The notes under the pieces are model-generated. The model was given only the letters and a program-made list of their open reading frames with translations. It did not search any database and was not told the DNA's origin. The position numbers were made by a program, and so were the translations under genes. From positions 11,723,001 to 11,787,000 of the forward strand of contig OX335660.1 of NCBI GenBank assembly GCA_946894095.1: DNA of 64,000 bases. Reading direction: 5' to 3'. Source of the DNA: Incurvaria masculella (taxonomy: Eukaryota > Arthropoda > Insecta > Lepidoptera > Incurvariidae). Shown here one piece after another: positions 45,446-57,637 of the stretch. Each line of letters begins with the position of its first letter. Position 1 is the first letter of the stretch.

Positions 45446-46336
45446 CTCTAGATAGATGTATAGCAATGTATCAATGTTTCCTTTGTATGATATACTCCTA
45501 TAAAAAAAAAACAATGTTATTGGTTTTTGAGAATTTAACCGACACATGATATTTTTCAACGTACTATAACGAACAAACCAGTTATATCTAGAGTGAGAAA
45601 ATTGGTTTGATAATCTGATAATAATTTCGGCAGCGTACAAAAGTTGTGTACTAAAGTTGATCTGATAGCACATTACGTTCAAGTGCTATACAAAATAAAA
45701 GATTGTAATTTACAAATGTTATTGAACAGTTCCACTGCTCACAACACTAATAATCTTGTCGTAATGTGCTTATTAAAATGTTTCGTCACGCCAATCTTGA
45801 ACCAAATAAGGAATGACCCCGAAACCGTCAATTCAAAAGTCAACCTTGCTCACACATTCACATCACTTCGCTTGCGCTTACAACCGTTACTTTAATTACG
45901 TTTTAAGAAAAGAAAAATAAATGTGGGTGTCATACGGAACCCGTGGAGCGTGAGACTTTGGGCATTGCAAATTAAAGTCGTCGACACAACAATGGAATAT
46001 TTATTTTGCAACAACGCCATCTGATACTTGCTACTGTACTGATAAGGCCTGTAATACTCAGTCACAGTATATCGTTTTATGTTTCACATATGTAGCTACA
46101 AGCCGACCTACCATCCGAAGGAACAGTCAGAACAAAGCTTTGCTATAAAAATTGCCGTTCGTCCCTCTTATGTGTTTTCTGTTATTCCATCGTTAATTTT
46201 TTTTTCTATTCACTTTCCAGGACCAATTTTTCATCAATTAAGAGATATTAAAAAAAAACATGTATTTTCGTTTTTCTTATTATAACAATTTATTTACAAT
46301 TTACAATACAATTTATTTTATTTAACTCAGAACACA
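45446..46336. other. Intronic, nothing recognised
   Basis: Short unassigned frames. The TTTATT motifs at its right end matter for the next entry. Confidence 0.35.
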
Positions 46337-46480
46337 TTATTTATCTAGTCGACGGACGAGTCTTGCATTCATCTTACTACCACACCAAACTACCAGGGCG
46401 TCAGCGGCAGACGAGAGACGCTGCTGCGACCTTGCCGCGATACGAACCGGATTGCCAGTACGTACAGCCGCGTGCCATCG
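46337..46480 (-). CDS. Possible antisense terminal exon, product unknown
   Basis: A GC-rich patch in AT-rich intron. On the minus strand a plausible acceptor (CTAATCTTTTCGACCTATGC then CAG, cut before 46480) is followed in phase 0 by 47 codons, RWHAAVRTGNPVRIAARSQQ onward to the ending KMNARLVRRLDK, and a TAA at 46339-46337. AATAAA is present on the same strand about 20 bp past the stop (TTTATT near 46314-46319). The layout fits a last exon with a poly(A) signal. No family is recognised and no upstream partner exon was found. It could be a chance frame or a gene relic. Confidence 0.25.
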   Translation of the reverse strand, partial: RWHAAVRTGNPVRIAARSQQRLSSAADALVVWCGSKMNARLVRRLDK

Positions 46481-47718
46481 CTGGCATAGGTCGAAAAGAT
46501 TAGATGTATCGAATGATTTTAATTGTGAGCATAAGACACGTTATTGGGTGCTCGGTTTTGATATGCAGATCTAAGTACAATGGCTCTCCAAATTATTGCT
46601 ATATGTTGGAATATCGGATTATACAATTGACAGAGAAATCGGTGAACGGACAAAAAATACATGCAGCCGATCATAGAACCTCATCCTTTTGTAAAGTCGG
46701 TAAAAATAGAAGACGCATCTTTATTCGATCCATCGATCTCTGTCCCTAAACCATATGTTTTATGTTACAGAGCTTACATACAGTACTTGGGTCAGTTTAG
46801 TTTTTTTTTTCTGTTTTATGCCTTAAAACTGATATAAAATATAAGTAATCTACTGCATGTATTACATTTTGCATTATTATTGAACCTACGTTCAACGATT
46901 AATGTGTGTGTACAAATTAATGCATTGAAAATGTATCAGCTATCGACGCAAGCAGAAAATTACATACGCAATGTCGATTAAGCCAATTACTAATGCACTT
47001 CAGGATGGCTGCATGCTTGTACGCCACCTATAGGCGCCTGGTACTCGCTTTGCGATCAACCGTTAGAAGTTAAGTCAGAGTCAACGCGAGTTAACCGACT
47101 TTCATGTCAACAACTTCTTTAATTTTATATATTTCTTAAATTCCATGTTATTAAACATTACCCTTTCATGCCAAATTTTCCAGTAAAATGTTTGCTTTAA
47201 CACAGTCACAAACATCTCCCACCACTGAGATAAAAAGCGTTGCACTCATAAAATTAAGAAACATCCATATTTATTTTAGTGTTTCTAGGTCGTGTTTACT
47301 TTTTACGAGATAATAACGAAAACAAAGTCAATGCTCTCTCTTTTCGCACTAATTGCTGGTTTTTCCACGCCAATAAGCGTTACTGAACCGCCTACATGTT
47401 TTCCTCCTAAAGGAGCAGTTAAATAACCATAATCATAAAAATGGTTACAAAAGGCGGGCTTAATGCCCAATGGTATTCTCTATCTACCAACCTTTGGGAT
47501 GTAGAGTAGATGTACGTGGCGGTAGACAAAAATAATTAAGAGCATTTTATTAATACATTAATACATTTTATTTTGATCTAAGTATGTAAAATGATTTCAA
47601 TCGCTTTTTAAACTAGATAGATGAGGAGGACCTAATTTCAAGAGGAAGCAGATTCCATAAACGGGGTGCATGACAGTGAAGGAGTTCATAAAATAAGAGC
47701 TGTCATGTGCAGGAATAC
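46481..47718. other. Intronic, nothing recognised
   Basis: AT-rich; no supported feature. Confidence 0.35.
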
Positions 47719-48081
47719 CTAATAGTAAGTTCTCCGAGGACCCTGAGAGAAATTTGATGAAAGAAAATTGAAGCGTCCTTTTAAATAGCTAGGAGCAAAA
47801 GAGACATTCAGTGAACCGCTGAGAAGGGACAGAACATGAACGTTTCTGCGTTTTCGGATATCAAGCCAATGGAGACGACTACGGAATTCGGATATATGAT
47901 CGAACTTGCGCAAACCGTAAGTAAAACAGATGCACAAGTTGTGAAGACGGTCGAGACTATTAAGTAGATCTTCACTGAGATCAAGATAGCAAATATCTGC
48001 GTAGTCAAGTATAGGAAGTAACAAAGATTGTGCTAAGGTAGATGGGCGGGTGACCGTAAATGCAACACACCTTTTTTGCAT
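47719..48081 (-). pseudogene. Jockey/CR1-type LINE reverse-transcriptase C-terminal fragment
   Basis: A 120-codon minus frame with LLLPILDYADICYLDLSEDL, LNSLDRLHNLCICFTYGL, RLHWLDIRKRRNVHVLSLL and SYLKGRFNFLSS, the segment order downstream of the reverse-transcriptase palm in Jockey/CR1-like elements. The active-site part (YADD motif) and everything upstream are missing, so it is 5'-truncated. It is a different subfamily from the 25.3-kb copy. Confidence 0.8.
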
Positions 48082-48811
48082 TCCTGGTATCTGTACATAA
48101 ATAACCTTGACCTTACCACCAGAGTTCTACGGGCTGGCGCCTGCCATGGTCGGTGGAGCATCTTACATCCGTCCAATGTAATCTGCAAATAGTGGAACAG
48201 GTTCCAATCGATGTCTAACGGGCGCTGGTGGCCGGGGATTACAGTTATTCAAATTACTGACCAAGTATGTATGCCTAGATAGGTATTTGTTGGTGTGTGT
48301 GGCTAACGAGCTGGTTTTACGGTATCAGGGCAGGTTCTTACTATTATTCTTCAAGACATTTTTTTATTTCTCGTATACGAAATAACACTCATAAGCTTAA
48401 TTAAACGCACGGCAGCATCTCGAGCTTATTTCTACATCTATATTTATTGTTGTTATTCCAACCATGAATCACAAATTGTAATAAAAAAATTCATATATGT
48501 CCTGACAATATTTACGTACTAATATCACCAATTTTGTCACTGACCGATTGAGTGTCTCCTCAAAAACCAAGACCACTTTCAGTTGACTGATAGTTTAAAA
48601 AATTGTCCCAGCGTCAATGAAAATAAATCTGGAAACAATCATAAAAATATGTTTGATTCCTGCGGTCACCCATCCAAGCCCTGGACGACCCACTGTTGCT
48701 TAAGCTTCGTGTTCGAACAAGAAAGTTTCAATGTGTTAATCTAAAAGAATCGAAAACATTTAACGAAAATATAGTTACATGTAAAAAACTAAACCTTTTT
48801 GCAATGTTATA
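48082..48811. other. Intronic, nothing recognised
   Basis: No supported feature. Confidence 0.35.
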
Positions 48812-49200
48812 GACGGCTCGTAGCCTAGTGGCGCAGGGACTTGCCTAGAATACCAGAGATCTGTGTTCAAATCCTCATGCAACACTTCATTTCTCTTTCT
48901 GAGTTGGATAAATGCATTTATTCATAAATGCGAGCTGCTCCATGGTTCGGAATTCATGTAAAACTGTAGGTCGCCTTCCCCTACTAGGTGACAGCCCGGG
49001 TTGGTACCATCGCATTGTATTAAAATATGGTCGAAGCGGCAATGAAAAATTGTTCGTGTTTTCCATCCAGTTCAGTGTAGTCGTGCTCATAAATAGAAGG
49101 TGTCCTGGCAAGGCACCTTATTATTTCGGGCATGTGTTGTATTGGGCTCATATCATACATAACGGTAATTGTTTAGTATTAGCACACAAAAACAAAAAAG
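48812..49200 (+). mobile_element. SINE family A, full-length, with tRNA-like head
   Basis: The head CTCGTAGCCTAGTGGCGCAG (A-box-like TAGCCTAGTGGCGCAGG) and TCTGTGTTCAAATCCTC (B-box-like) precede CACTTCATTTCTCTTTCTGA, then the complete body to an A-rich end near 49198. Together with the 11.6-kb copy it defines the tRNA-headed form. Confidence 0.8.
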
Positions 49201-49424
49201 TTAACGGAAATTATTGCTACTTTCATTATGCAAATATCCTTCTAGTTTTTGTGTAAACAAGCATTTATCTGAAGAAGGTGACCAATGAGATAAGTATTTA
49301 GTTCAATCAAACTAACCTCAAAAAAAATCTCCGCGTTATGTCGGACCTCACCCAACTTCGCATACCTTCACTGATCGAACGATTCGGATGGTTGATGCAG
49401 GTACGAAACATAACGTGCATTGAA

Positions 49425-49590
49425 CGAACGATGGTCGAAGCGGCAATGAAAATAAACTGCGTTTTCCATCAAGTTCAATGTCACAGTGGAATAAAAGGAA
49501 CCTGGGATGGCACTTAGTTTCTTATGTGGCGTATTGGGTTAATATGACGACAGTAGGTGTGGTATAAAGTCCAGTTAAAGAAACAAAAAT
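49425..49590 (+). mobile_element. SINE family A, 3' half
   Basis: AACGATGGTCGAAGCGGCAA, TTTTCCATCAAGTTCAATG, CTGGGATGGCACTTAGTTTC and GGCGTATTGGGTTAATATGA match the body; the end is degraded. Confidence 0.65.
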
Positions 49591-49804
49591 GAAGACTTAG
49601 TCTGAGTTTTACGTTAATGCAAATTACCGGTCGACTAACGTTTTGGAATCAGGGTGATAAGCGAACACTAATTATGCCAGTAAGTGTCCTTAAGATTAAC
49701 ACATTCAAAGTTAATGCTTTTGGTAGCGTCACTATATAATCTAATATTTAGGGTCGCCTCTGATTTTCGAAATAGTTTGGTGAAAGTAAAGCTGGGAATG
49801 ACAC

Positions 49805-50214
49805 AGACTTGGGCCTTCAGTACATTTCTGACGCCCAACCTTTTTGCCAGAGGTTATTGGTTTAAATACTCGTCTCTGTCATGCACCACTTTCTTTGTCT
49901 ATCTGAGTTGGATAAGTGCATTTATTTACGAATACGAACTGTTCCATGGTTCCGAACCCGTGTAAAGCTGTAGGTCCCGTTCCCCTACTGCGTGGTAGGG
50001 TTAAGCCAGCACGGGTCGGTACCACCGCATTGAATGAAACTATGGTTGAAGCGGCAATTTAAAAGTGTCAATGTTTTCTATCAAGTTCAGTGTAGCCGTG
50101 CTAATAAAGGTCCTGGCATGGCACCTAATTCCTTCGGGAATGTGGTATATTGGGCTAATATCATGACGGTAGCTGTGTGGTATTAGCAATCCATGTCGGC
50201 TTCCATAAAAAAAA
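49805..50214 (+). mobile_element. SINE family A, full-length, degraded tRNA-like head
   Basis: Head remnant with ATTGGTTTAAATACTCGTC in B-box position (about 49856-49875), then CATGCACCACTTTCTTTGTC, the complete body, and an A-run at 50207-50214. Confidence 0.75.
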
Positions 50215-50485
50215 CCAACCCAAATCTCGCTTCCACACATAAATGAAGCATTAGGAATCGCCATCCTAGCTGCAAGCGTATAGGCCCAGCTATTCATAGC
50301 GGAGTCATTCTATGATATGATGATATGTGCAATTAAATGCACATTTATATATTTGACAAGTTAAGGCACTTAAGATGTCCCACTTATGCAATGAATTATT
50401 TACTTAGGCTATTTACACATCGCTCGAGTCGTTTTCACACCGCGACAACCTTTCGAAATATTTAAGTCTTTGGAATAGAGAATTC

Positions 50486-50670
50486 TTAAATCGAAGTACA
50501 TACGACCGTAGAACGACCGTATCCGATAACCTGTCGTTTTTTAATAAGCACTTTTATGCCAACATGGTTACCGATAAAACTTGGCATGGAACGATTATAT
50601 GATTTAGAATTAAAAGTTGGTCCTTCCCATTAAAAATCAAGACGCGCGATAACCCCTACAATATATAAAA
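50486..50670. mobile_element. Partial copy of the 7.4-kb MITE
   Basis: GTAGAACGACCGTATCCGAT, CGCGATAACCCCTACAAxAT and intervening phrases match 7455-7660; the far end is missing. Confidence 0.5.
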
Positions 50671-51544
50671 AAATGTCATGTGCGGTTCTTACGTGTCGTT
50701 GGAACTCGAGAATATCAGGAGTAAGCAACATTCGTAAACGAACTGACGGACCGGCGCTACCTTCAGTGTATGTTTATCACTAAAAAGTGGCTACGCTGTC
50801 ACTTTCGTCTTTCCTTACTCGATGTTTGGTGGTGCGACTCCTCAAAAGGGAAAAGAATTGCCTTTTTTGTGTTCACAAAATGCAGTATTTGTAACAAACA
50901 GATGTGAGAAGCCAGAGTAAGATTGACACAAATGCGGAAGAAAATGCAATGGAGAAATGGCCATTATCTTATTACAGGGCACCGTGAACTAATTGCACCA
51001 GCCGCAACTCTTGCGTAATAAGGTATACCACCCGAGCGACGAGGGAAGCGTGGCGACACGCGATACCGAATCGACGAATTTGTAGATTTGAGAAACAGAA
51101 TGAGAAAGAGAGAAATTTTGTTATTTCTAACTCCTGGTAGTTAAACAACACTAATTAAATACAATTTGGATCGATTCGCCGATCCATTTTTTTCTGTGAA
51201 GAAGAATTCGCAACGAAACTTCACTAGTCTATTTTTTTCGTCGATATGCTTTAACACACTTATCAATTGAAAAAATGCTGCGGCAAATAAGTGCTACTGC
51301 AAACTTACATCGCTAGTTGCAATCATATAATGTACCCCTCAAACTGGCAACGTTTGAGAAGGCTTTCGTAAGCCGGTGCGTCTTCTGCGCTCCTGGTACA
51401 TCGCTGGCCTCTTGTGACGCAATCTGTGGCGCTGGGCGACGATGTTCAGGAGATTCTTTGAACAGGCGGCCAGAAGTTGTAGTCCAGTAAGTTTTAAGAT
51501 AATTTTTAATCATACTGTTACATAATTTGTGTACATGTGTATAA
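50671..51544. other. Intronic, nothing recognised
   Basis: A 66-codon minus frame (51313-51513) covers a GC-richer patch at 51340-51480 without recognisable domain. Confidence 0.35.
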
Positions 51545-51650
51545 TGAGCACGGCTAACTAGTCAATATTTTTAATTGCCGCTTCAACTCTCTTTCATCCA
51601 ATGCGATGGTACCAAAGGCGACCTACACAGTTTTATATGGGTTGCAAGCT
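51545..51650 (-). mobile_element. SINE family A fragment
   Basis: TGAGCACGGCTAACT, TAATTGCCGCTTCAACTC, TTTCATCCAATGCGATGGTA then CC and CAGTTTTATATGGGTT match the body on the minus strand. Confidence 0.6.
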
Positions 51651-52244
51651 AAAGATTGACCCATATTCACAACTAAATTTTACATCTCAATCACTGATAA
51701 GAATGAAGAGAAGGCTGTTCCGACGAATACGAAGTTGTTTATGCATTAAGATCGCAAATTTTTTTGCATTTTGTATCATGAAAAATTATAAATATTAACG
51801 GAAATTTTCAGGCTTATTGGTTTTGTTACAATTTCTATAATAAAATTTTGATTTAACAGCGCTATCTTTCGGTGTAAAACTTCTAATTACTAACTACAAC
51901 CAAACCAGAAAAACTTTGTATGGGTCGGAACAGTCTTCGGATCCAAAGCCGCGACCCTTGACATAAGATACCTCAGACTATGTGGCCCATTTGTGCAACA
52001 TTTCAAATTGTTTCTGTTGACTCAACCTAGAAATGCGATTGTAAAATGTTAAGTAAACAAGGAAATGACACCAGCCGTTGCATAAAAACTGTTGGGTGAC
52101 ATTTGCGTGTGTAGTAACATCAGACGGATATGTGAATATCGTCACCAGACTGTGACATGGGTTCCGAAATTATCGAGTGTTATTCGTTCAAATTGCTGAG
52201 CTCAACAGGCTCAATTGACTGTTGCAATTTTTATCGACTTGGTG

Positions 52245-52515
52245 GTTTTTAGGGTTCCGTACCCAAAGGGTGAAAACGGAAGCCTCCGCTGTCCGTCCGT
52301 CCGTCTGTCACAGGGCTGGATCTCATGAACCGTAATAGGTAGGCAGCTGAAATGTTCACAGAGTATCTATTTATTTTGCTGCTATAAGAACAAATAGGTA
52401 AAAAAAAAAAAAAAAAAGGGGGCCCATACAAAAAACGTGATTTTTTTAATTAAATCTTGTACGATGGTACGGATCCCTTCGTGTTCGAGTCCGACTCGTA
52501 CTTGGCCGGTTTTTT
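52245..52515 (-). repeat. GACG-microsatellite element, short-array copy
   Basis: TTTTTAGGGTTCCGTACCCA at the left, only three CCGT units at 52291-52303, the core, and CGTACTTGGCCGGTTTTTT at the right. Confidence 0.83.
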
Positions 52516-52849
52516 GCATCGCGAATATTTCGATTTCTTCAAACTACAACTCTTTATTGGCTATTATTATGAATGGTGGTTGTATCAATATAGTAGATTA
52601 TTTACGTGTTTTTAGTATCCTTTTATGTATGTAAATCATAGAGATATAGTTCATGACGTTTTAAATTTTAATATGTTTGCTTGTGTTTTATTTCCGATTC
52701 TTGTTGTTCGAGCAACAGCTTTTAGTAACCGGTTCTAAATCATGTCAGTCTACGTTCAGCGCTATAGGTGTTCCAAACGGTCGGATTCCATGTCAGTGTG
52801 CCATGATAATACGATTATTGTTAATAAGTAGTGCTAAGAATCCTACATT

Positions 52850-53070
52850 GAGAGGATAATGAGGTGATCGAGTTTCATACAATGGCACGTGCCTGTTTCC
52901 TCAGATAATATTTTTTTAAATGCACATTCATAAATTAAATTCAGTAAAGAGCTTCGTCCATACGTTTTGATTATATTGATAACTTATGAAAACATCTTAA
53001 AGTATCAGTCATCAGACCTAGCTTGTTTCATGTAGATTTATAATAAATTTGGTTTTTGTTTGATTTTTGA
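52850..53070. repeat. Two repeat relics: foldback end and 350-bp repeat end
   Basis: GAGAGGATAATGAGGTGATC then GAGTTTCATACAATGGCACG (52850-52895) matches the 18.5-kb foldback end. CAGTCATCAGACCTAGCTTG and TTTGGTTTTTGTTTGATTTTT (about 53003-53068) match the 8.9/28.6-kb repeat. Confidence 0.5.
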
Positions 53071-54602
53071 ATGGCGGAGCAATTTACTCAAGCATTAGGT
53101 ACGTAACACAGTGATAAAAATACAAGAAAACTAATAGCTGTTTGAAAATTTATTCCGATTTCAGCTATGCAAAGACAGACTCGCGAGGTCTGCAGCTAAG
53201 AGAGCCTCTAGTATAATGAAGGATCAAACCCACCCAAAGGTAATTAGTTATACTACATGTAAATTATCCTGAAATAGCTGCAACATGGTTGACTGAAACT
53301 TATAAGCCCCGGAGATCTCTGTGTACTTAAATGTGCATGAATAAATCTTTAGAATACACTGGATAGCATATTTCGACATAAATGTAACGAACTATGCTGA
53401 ACACGTTCCTAAAATTACTGAAATAGTCGCTACTCGACATAGATGTTTTAAAGTTTGATCATAGATGGCACTACTGTAGCCTTCAGAACGACTTTTGTTC
53501 ATATACATTGTGTTGAGATCGGTCGCTAGGTGGCACTGCTTACTGTATTTTTACCTGGAAATTGTGACTTGGGTTTTGGTTTGGTCCCCATTATTATTTT
53601 TTTAAGATTTTAGACATTTCAGGTAATAAAAATATTTTGTCCAAAAAATACCTAAACAAAAAGGAAACCGAAAAGCGAAGAACAAACTAACCATTTTACG
53701 TTTGTTTTCACCAAGTGCCGATATATCTTAATCTAAACGTAAAGTATCACTAAAGTGCTGAATATTTTGTAGGTACTGGCATTGATTACAAGATGGTAAG
53801 AAAGGTGCCTAAGTCAATGATGTGTTCCGAAAAAGCTCATCAGCACACGGGGAGAGAGACCCAGACATAATAACCCATTTTGAGTCGGCGTCGAATTTGC
53901 TGGTTTCTTTTCTTTAGTTACTCACATTATTTTAGGAGCTTGGTTATTAAGACCCGATCCAACACAAAAATAATCATTAAAATCGTACTACTCTATAAAA
54001 AGCTATAACAAAAAAATTCGTCGACTTGAGAATCTACTCGGATAAAAAGATGAGGCACACCATTTTCCCCATTATAATAAGATGTTCAGCTATAAATAAG
54101 CCTTGCAAGGGCCTTGAAATGTTGCACAATGAAATGGCCTACCCATTTCCGTTTACAATTTCATAGCGGTTCATTATCGTAAAAAGCTTGCATGTCGTAA
54201 TATTATTTACCAAACCCGACAAAAGAGCTACTCATGCGCAACTAACCACTGTCACAGTGGCGGAATTAACTAACATAAGTTGGCAACAAGCGTGTATATA
54301 CCTATTCTTTTACAAGACCTTATTGTTTTTCGTGAGCCAATCTGCTGGACCTCCCGGCAGGCACGATGTTGCAAGTTAATATTGTAGTAATTTACAGCAA
54401 ATACGCCACAGCACAATCATATTGTGTCCGTACGCACCTGCAGTATTGGGGGTACTGGACAGCGGATTCATACGAAACATCCACTAACAGAAAGTTGCTA
54501 CACCTACTTTACGAATCAACTATTTAATTTTGAAGTGGCGCAACGCCACACCGTTCGTTTCAAACACAGAAATCGGAATATACTATTCTGATTTCTGTGG
54601 TT
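53071..54602. other. Intronic; one AGTGCTGATT-element relic
   Basis: 53700-53870 (TTTTCACCAAGTGCCGATAT, ATCACTAAAGTGCTGAAT, GGCATTGATTACAAG) is a diverged copy of the element at 40051-40200. Nothing else is recognised. Confidence 0.4.
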
Positions 54603-54725
54603 TCAAAGATGGTCGAATCAGCAATGAAAGATGTCCGTGTCTGCTAGTTACCATGTGGTGTGTTACCTATTATCATGAAAACTGGTTTGGTATTGGCCAT
54701 CCATGTCTTGTTTCATACAAATACA
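54603..54725 (+). mobile_element. SINE family A, internally shortened 3' fragment
   Basis: AAGATGGTCGAATCAGCAAT, GATGTCCGTGTC, ACCATGTGGTGTGTTACC, GGTATTGGCCATCCATGTC and TTTCATACAAA in body order, with a deletion in the middle. Confidence 0.6.
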
Positions 54726-54926
54726 AACTTTTTGCTTTTAAGGAACTTTGTTGCTTTGTTTTTAGACATATTTCTTAACTATCATTTACTATTGTTTAAA
54801 GTTCTTTAAAACAACTTTTTTTTTATTATGTTTTACGAAATACTTCGTGAATCTGGTCATGATTAGTATCGCTCCCCCTATTTAAAATACCCAACTACCC
54901 TTAAATGCTTCAACTACCCACTTACA

Positions 54927-55101
54927 CTAAGGCTGAGGTAAATAGTCGTAGCAGAAACTAAGATTAAAGAAAAGTAGTACTTTGTGACGTCACTTTGACA
55001 CATTTTGTATGGACAGATTCTCAAAGTAATGCAAATTGACGTCACAAAGTACTACTTTTCGTTAGTCTTAGTTTCTGTTACGACTATTTATCTCAGCCTA
55101 A
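54927..55101. mobile_element. TGACGTCA foldback MITE, copy 1
   Basis: About 175 bp with ~65-bp arms: GGCTGAGGTAAATAGTCGTA then GCAGAAACTAAG and AGTAGTACTTTGTGACGTCA against TGACGTCACAAAGTACTACT and CTTAGTTTCTGTTACGACTA then TTTATCTCAGCC. The loop contains TTTTGTATGGAC. It is non-coding. Confidence 0.85.
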
Positions 55102-55397
55102 GACATTAACATGATTAGAAACTGCACAGTAAATGTGTTATGTGTTGCGATCGTAGGATCGTTGGCATCCATCGAACTTGGGATCTCTGAACTATGGTGA
55201 TCCCCACAGTCGCGACGCACGTAACCATTGATCTTCGGCAAGTGTCTCGTGTTTCGACACTTCCTTACGTCACAACTCGGAGGACAGGTGTCGCATATTG
55301 CCGAGAAAGTGGACGCCCGCAATTTGCTTATGGCAAGTATGACTGTGCCATTACTAGCACAGTTCCTCCCGAGGTCAGTGACACACATATGCTGAGA

Positions 55398-55956
55398 TTA
55401 AGGCTGAGATAAATAAGTCGTAATAGAAACTAATACTAACGAAAAGTAGTACTTTGTGACGTCACTTTTAAACATTTTGTGTGGACGAAATTTTAAAAGT
55501 AATGCAAAATGACGTCACAAAGTACTACTCTTCGTTAGTCTTAGGCTGAGATAAATAGTCGTCACCGAAACTAATGCTAACGCAAAGTAGTACTTTGTGA
55601 TGTCACTTTGACACATTTTGTATGGACGAAATCTCGAAATCTTAAAAGTAGTGCAAACTGACGTCACAAAGCACAGTTATTTGAAACATTTTGTATGGAC
55701 GAAATCTTAAAAGACGTCACAAAGTACTACTTTTCGTTAGTCTTAGTTTCTGTTACCACTATTTATCTCAGCCTCAGTTTCTGTTACGACTATTAGGCTG
55801 TGATAAATAGTCGTAACAGAAACGAAGACTTACGAAAATTAGTACTTTGTGACGTCTTTTAAGATTTCGTCCATACAAAATGTTTCAAATACAACATTAT
55901 AGTACTATTTTTCGTTAGTCTTAGTTTCTGTTACGACTATTTATCTTAGCCATAGT
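55398..55956. mobile_element. Cluster of at least three TGACGTCA foldback MITEs
   Basis: Copies at about 55400-55547, 55544-55777 and 55794-55956 abut or nest, each bounded by AGGCTGxGATAAATAGTCGT and its complement, with TTTGTGACGTC arms. The middle copy contains an internal rearrangement with a duplicated TTTTGTATGGACGAAATCTT phrase. Eight or so GTGACGTC/GACGTCAC half-arms occur within 1 kb. Confidence 0.82.
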
Positions 55957-56999
55957 GTTGCACATTTAACGGTTTTTTTTTAAAGATTTGGGTGCGTAGA
56001 ATGAATGAGCAATCAATGAATGCCGAAGTAAATTTTGTGCAACTGGCATGCCGGGACCATCAAGAGGTGTGTCAGGTTCGTAGCACTTAGTAATCAAAGT
56101 TAATGTACATAGAAAGAAATGTATACCTGCAGAAGAAGCAAAAGAATTATGCTCTGATGGCACAACATGGCGTATTTTTGGAGGATTAAGTGTTGTGGTT
56201 TTATCACCGAACACCACAGACCAGATAACCCTTGACAGGCAGACTTGCTTGTCTGCTCTGTTCCGAACACCGTTGAAACGCTAATTTATTTGATTGAAAA
56301 TCCCTTTATTACGATCACATCAAGTATGTACTATATTTCGGAGAATATTCTAGGTGTGCGGATTCCGGGGATGTATATTTCTCAAAATAAAATAATTCGC
56401 AATGCTAACTTTCCTGTTTTCCCAAATTTGGAGTTAATTGCGCCATCTAGCGCGCGTTTCTAACTACCCAAGACCGTTTCAGTTTGGTTCACCGGACCAA
56501 ACTGGAATACAGTCACAATCGCAGGTGAAGTACCAATTTCTAGAAACATCATCGAAAGACTATCGTTCAAAACGTATGAGAGTAGTATGGATGGAGATGG
56601 GTGTAGATGAAATAGACTCTTTCGGAAGTTGGATTTATCAATTATTTCTCGCTTATAAACTCACTGTATTTCTTCAGTTCTTCGATCTTGCATTTACATC
56701 GACATGAAATCTATTTCTTATGTACTCGATATATGGGTCATTCAATCATAAATATGTATCACAGATGTTCATATCTGATTACTATTGTGACGGTATTATT
56801 AAAGTGATGGTATTTTTAACCAGCTTCCCTGGGATAAGTGTAATCAAAAATGTTTACAGTTATACTGCAGTAATTTCTTTACTTGCTATTTTTTTATGCA
56901 TAAAACTCAATAATAAAACACTTGCTCGCTTCGTCTGACTAGAGAAAAAAAATAAGTAAATTATTTGATAATTGTATGTTTAATTTATACGACATTATT
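55957..56999. other. Intronic, nothing recognised
   Basis: Several short frames; none recognisable. Confidence 0.35.
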
Positions 57000-57125
57000 G
57001 TTATCTCATTGTAATCAGATTTTAAAAATAATCTGCTTCCGACGAATGTCACGACCAAAAATTTTTCAGATTATTTTTAAAATCTGATTACATTGCTTCT
57101 AATGTTGATGTCGCTGACACTCAAA
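57000..57125. repeat. Relic of the tRNA-bearing inverted-repeat element
   Basis: CATTGTAATCAGATTTTAAA, then CTGCTTCCGACGAATGTCAC, then TTTTTCAGATTATTTTTAAA, ATCTGATTACATTGCTTC and GATGTCGCTGACACTCAAAT. It keeps only the last ~11 nt of the tRNA-like module seen intact at 60037-60109. Confidence 0.65.
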
Positions 57126-57229
57126 TTAAAAAGTAAATTATACTTTTTCGTGCAAAACGAGTGTAATACGTTGACTCTTTCAACGAATATTATATGCATG
57201 TTGAATCTACCGTAAAGCAAGGACACCTT

Positions 57230-57637
57230 AATCAAATTATATTCAATCTTCGCACCCGATGTCCATAACGTAAGTAAAGTTTTTAACAAAGTTTGTATGT
57301 AGAATCCTAAATAATATGTTAGTAAGTGGCATTGATTACGGTAGGAGAGAGTGCAGGTTAATAATATGTTATAAAAGTTAAAGAGCCAGGTGGCGTAATA
57401 GGTAAACGAACTTCTCGCGAAAGCTTTGCTTGCTAATTCCAGTCCAGTTTTTGCACTATACTCATAAAGTATGTTGTTCGACATAATAAGTTAGAAAAAA
57501 GTAAGCATAACACTGCGTATTTGTAAAATTTAAGAATTGCTTAAAAGTTATTCTTCTTGGATAAGTAGCATTCTTTGTTCAACTGTTGTGACTTTGCTTC
57601 ACGGTCGATTCTACATATATATTATTTGTTTTGTACG
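57230..57637 (+). repeat. Dispersed repeat family B, diverged copy 3
   Basis: CAATCTTCGCACCCGATGTC, ATGTTAGTAAGTGGCATTGA then TTACGGTAGGAGAGAG, AGCCAGGTGGCGTAATAGG (A-box-like), AATTCCAGTCCAG and CTTCACGGTCGATTCTACAT. Suggests a tRNA-derived SINE for family B. Confidence 0.45.

Noticed and set aside
57077..57484. 135-codon minus frame
   Set aside because: It crosses two repeat relics (the tRNA-element end and family B), so its openness is accidental.
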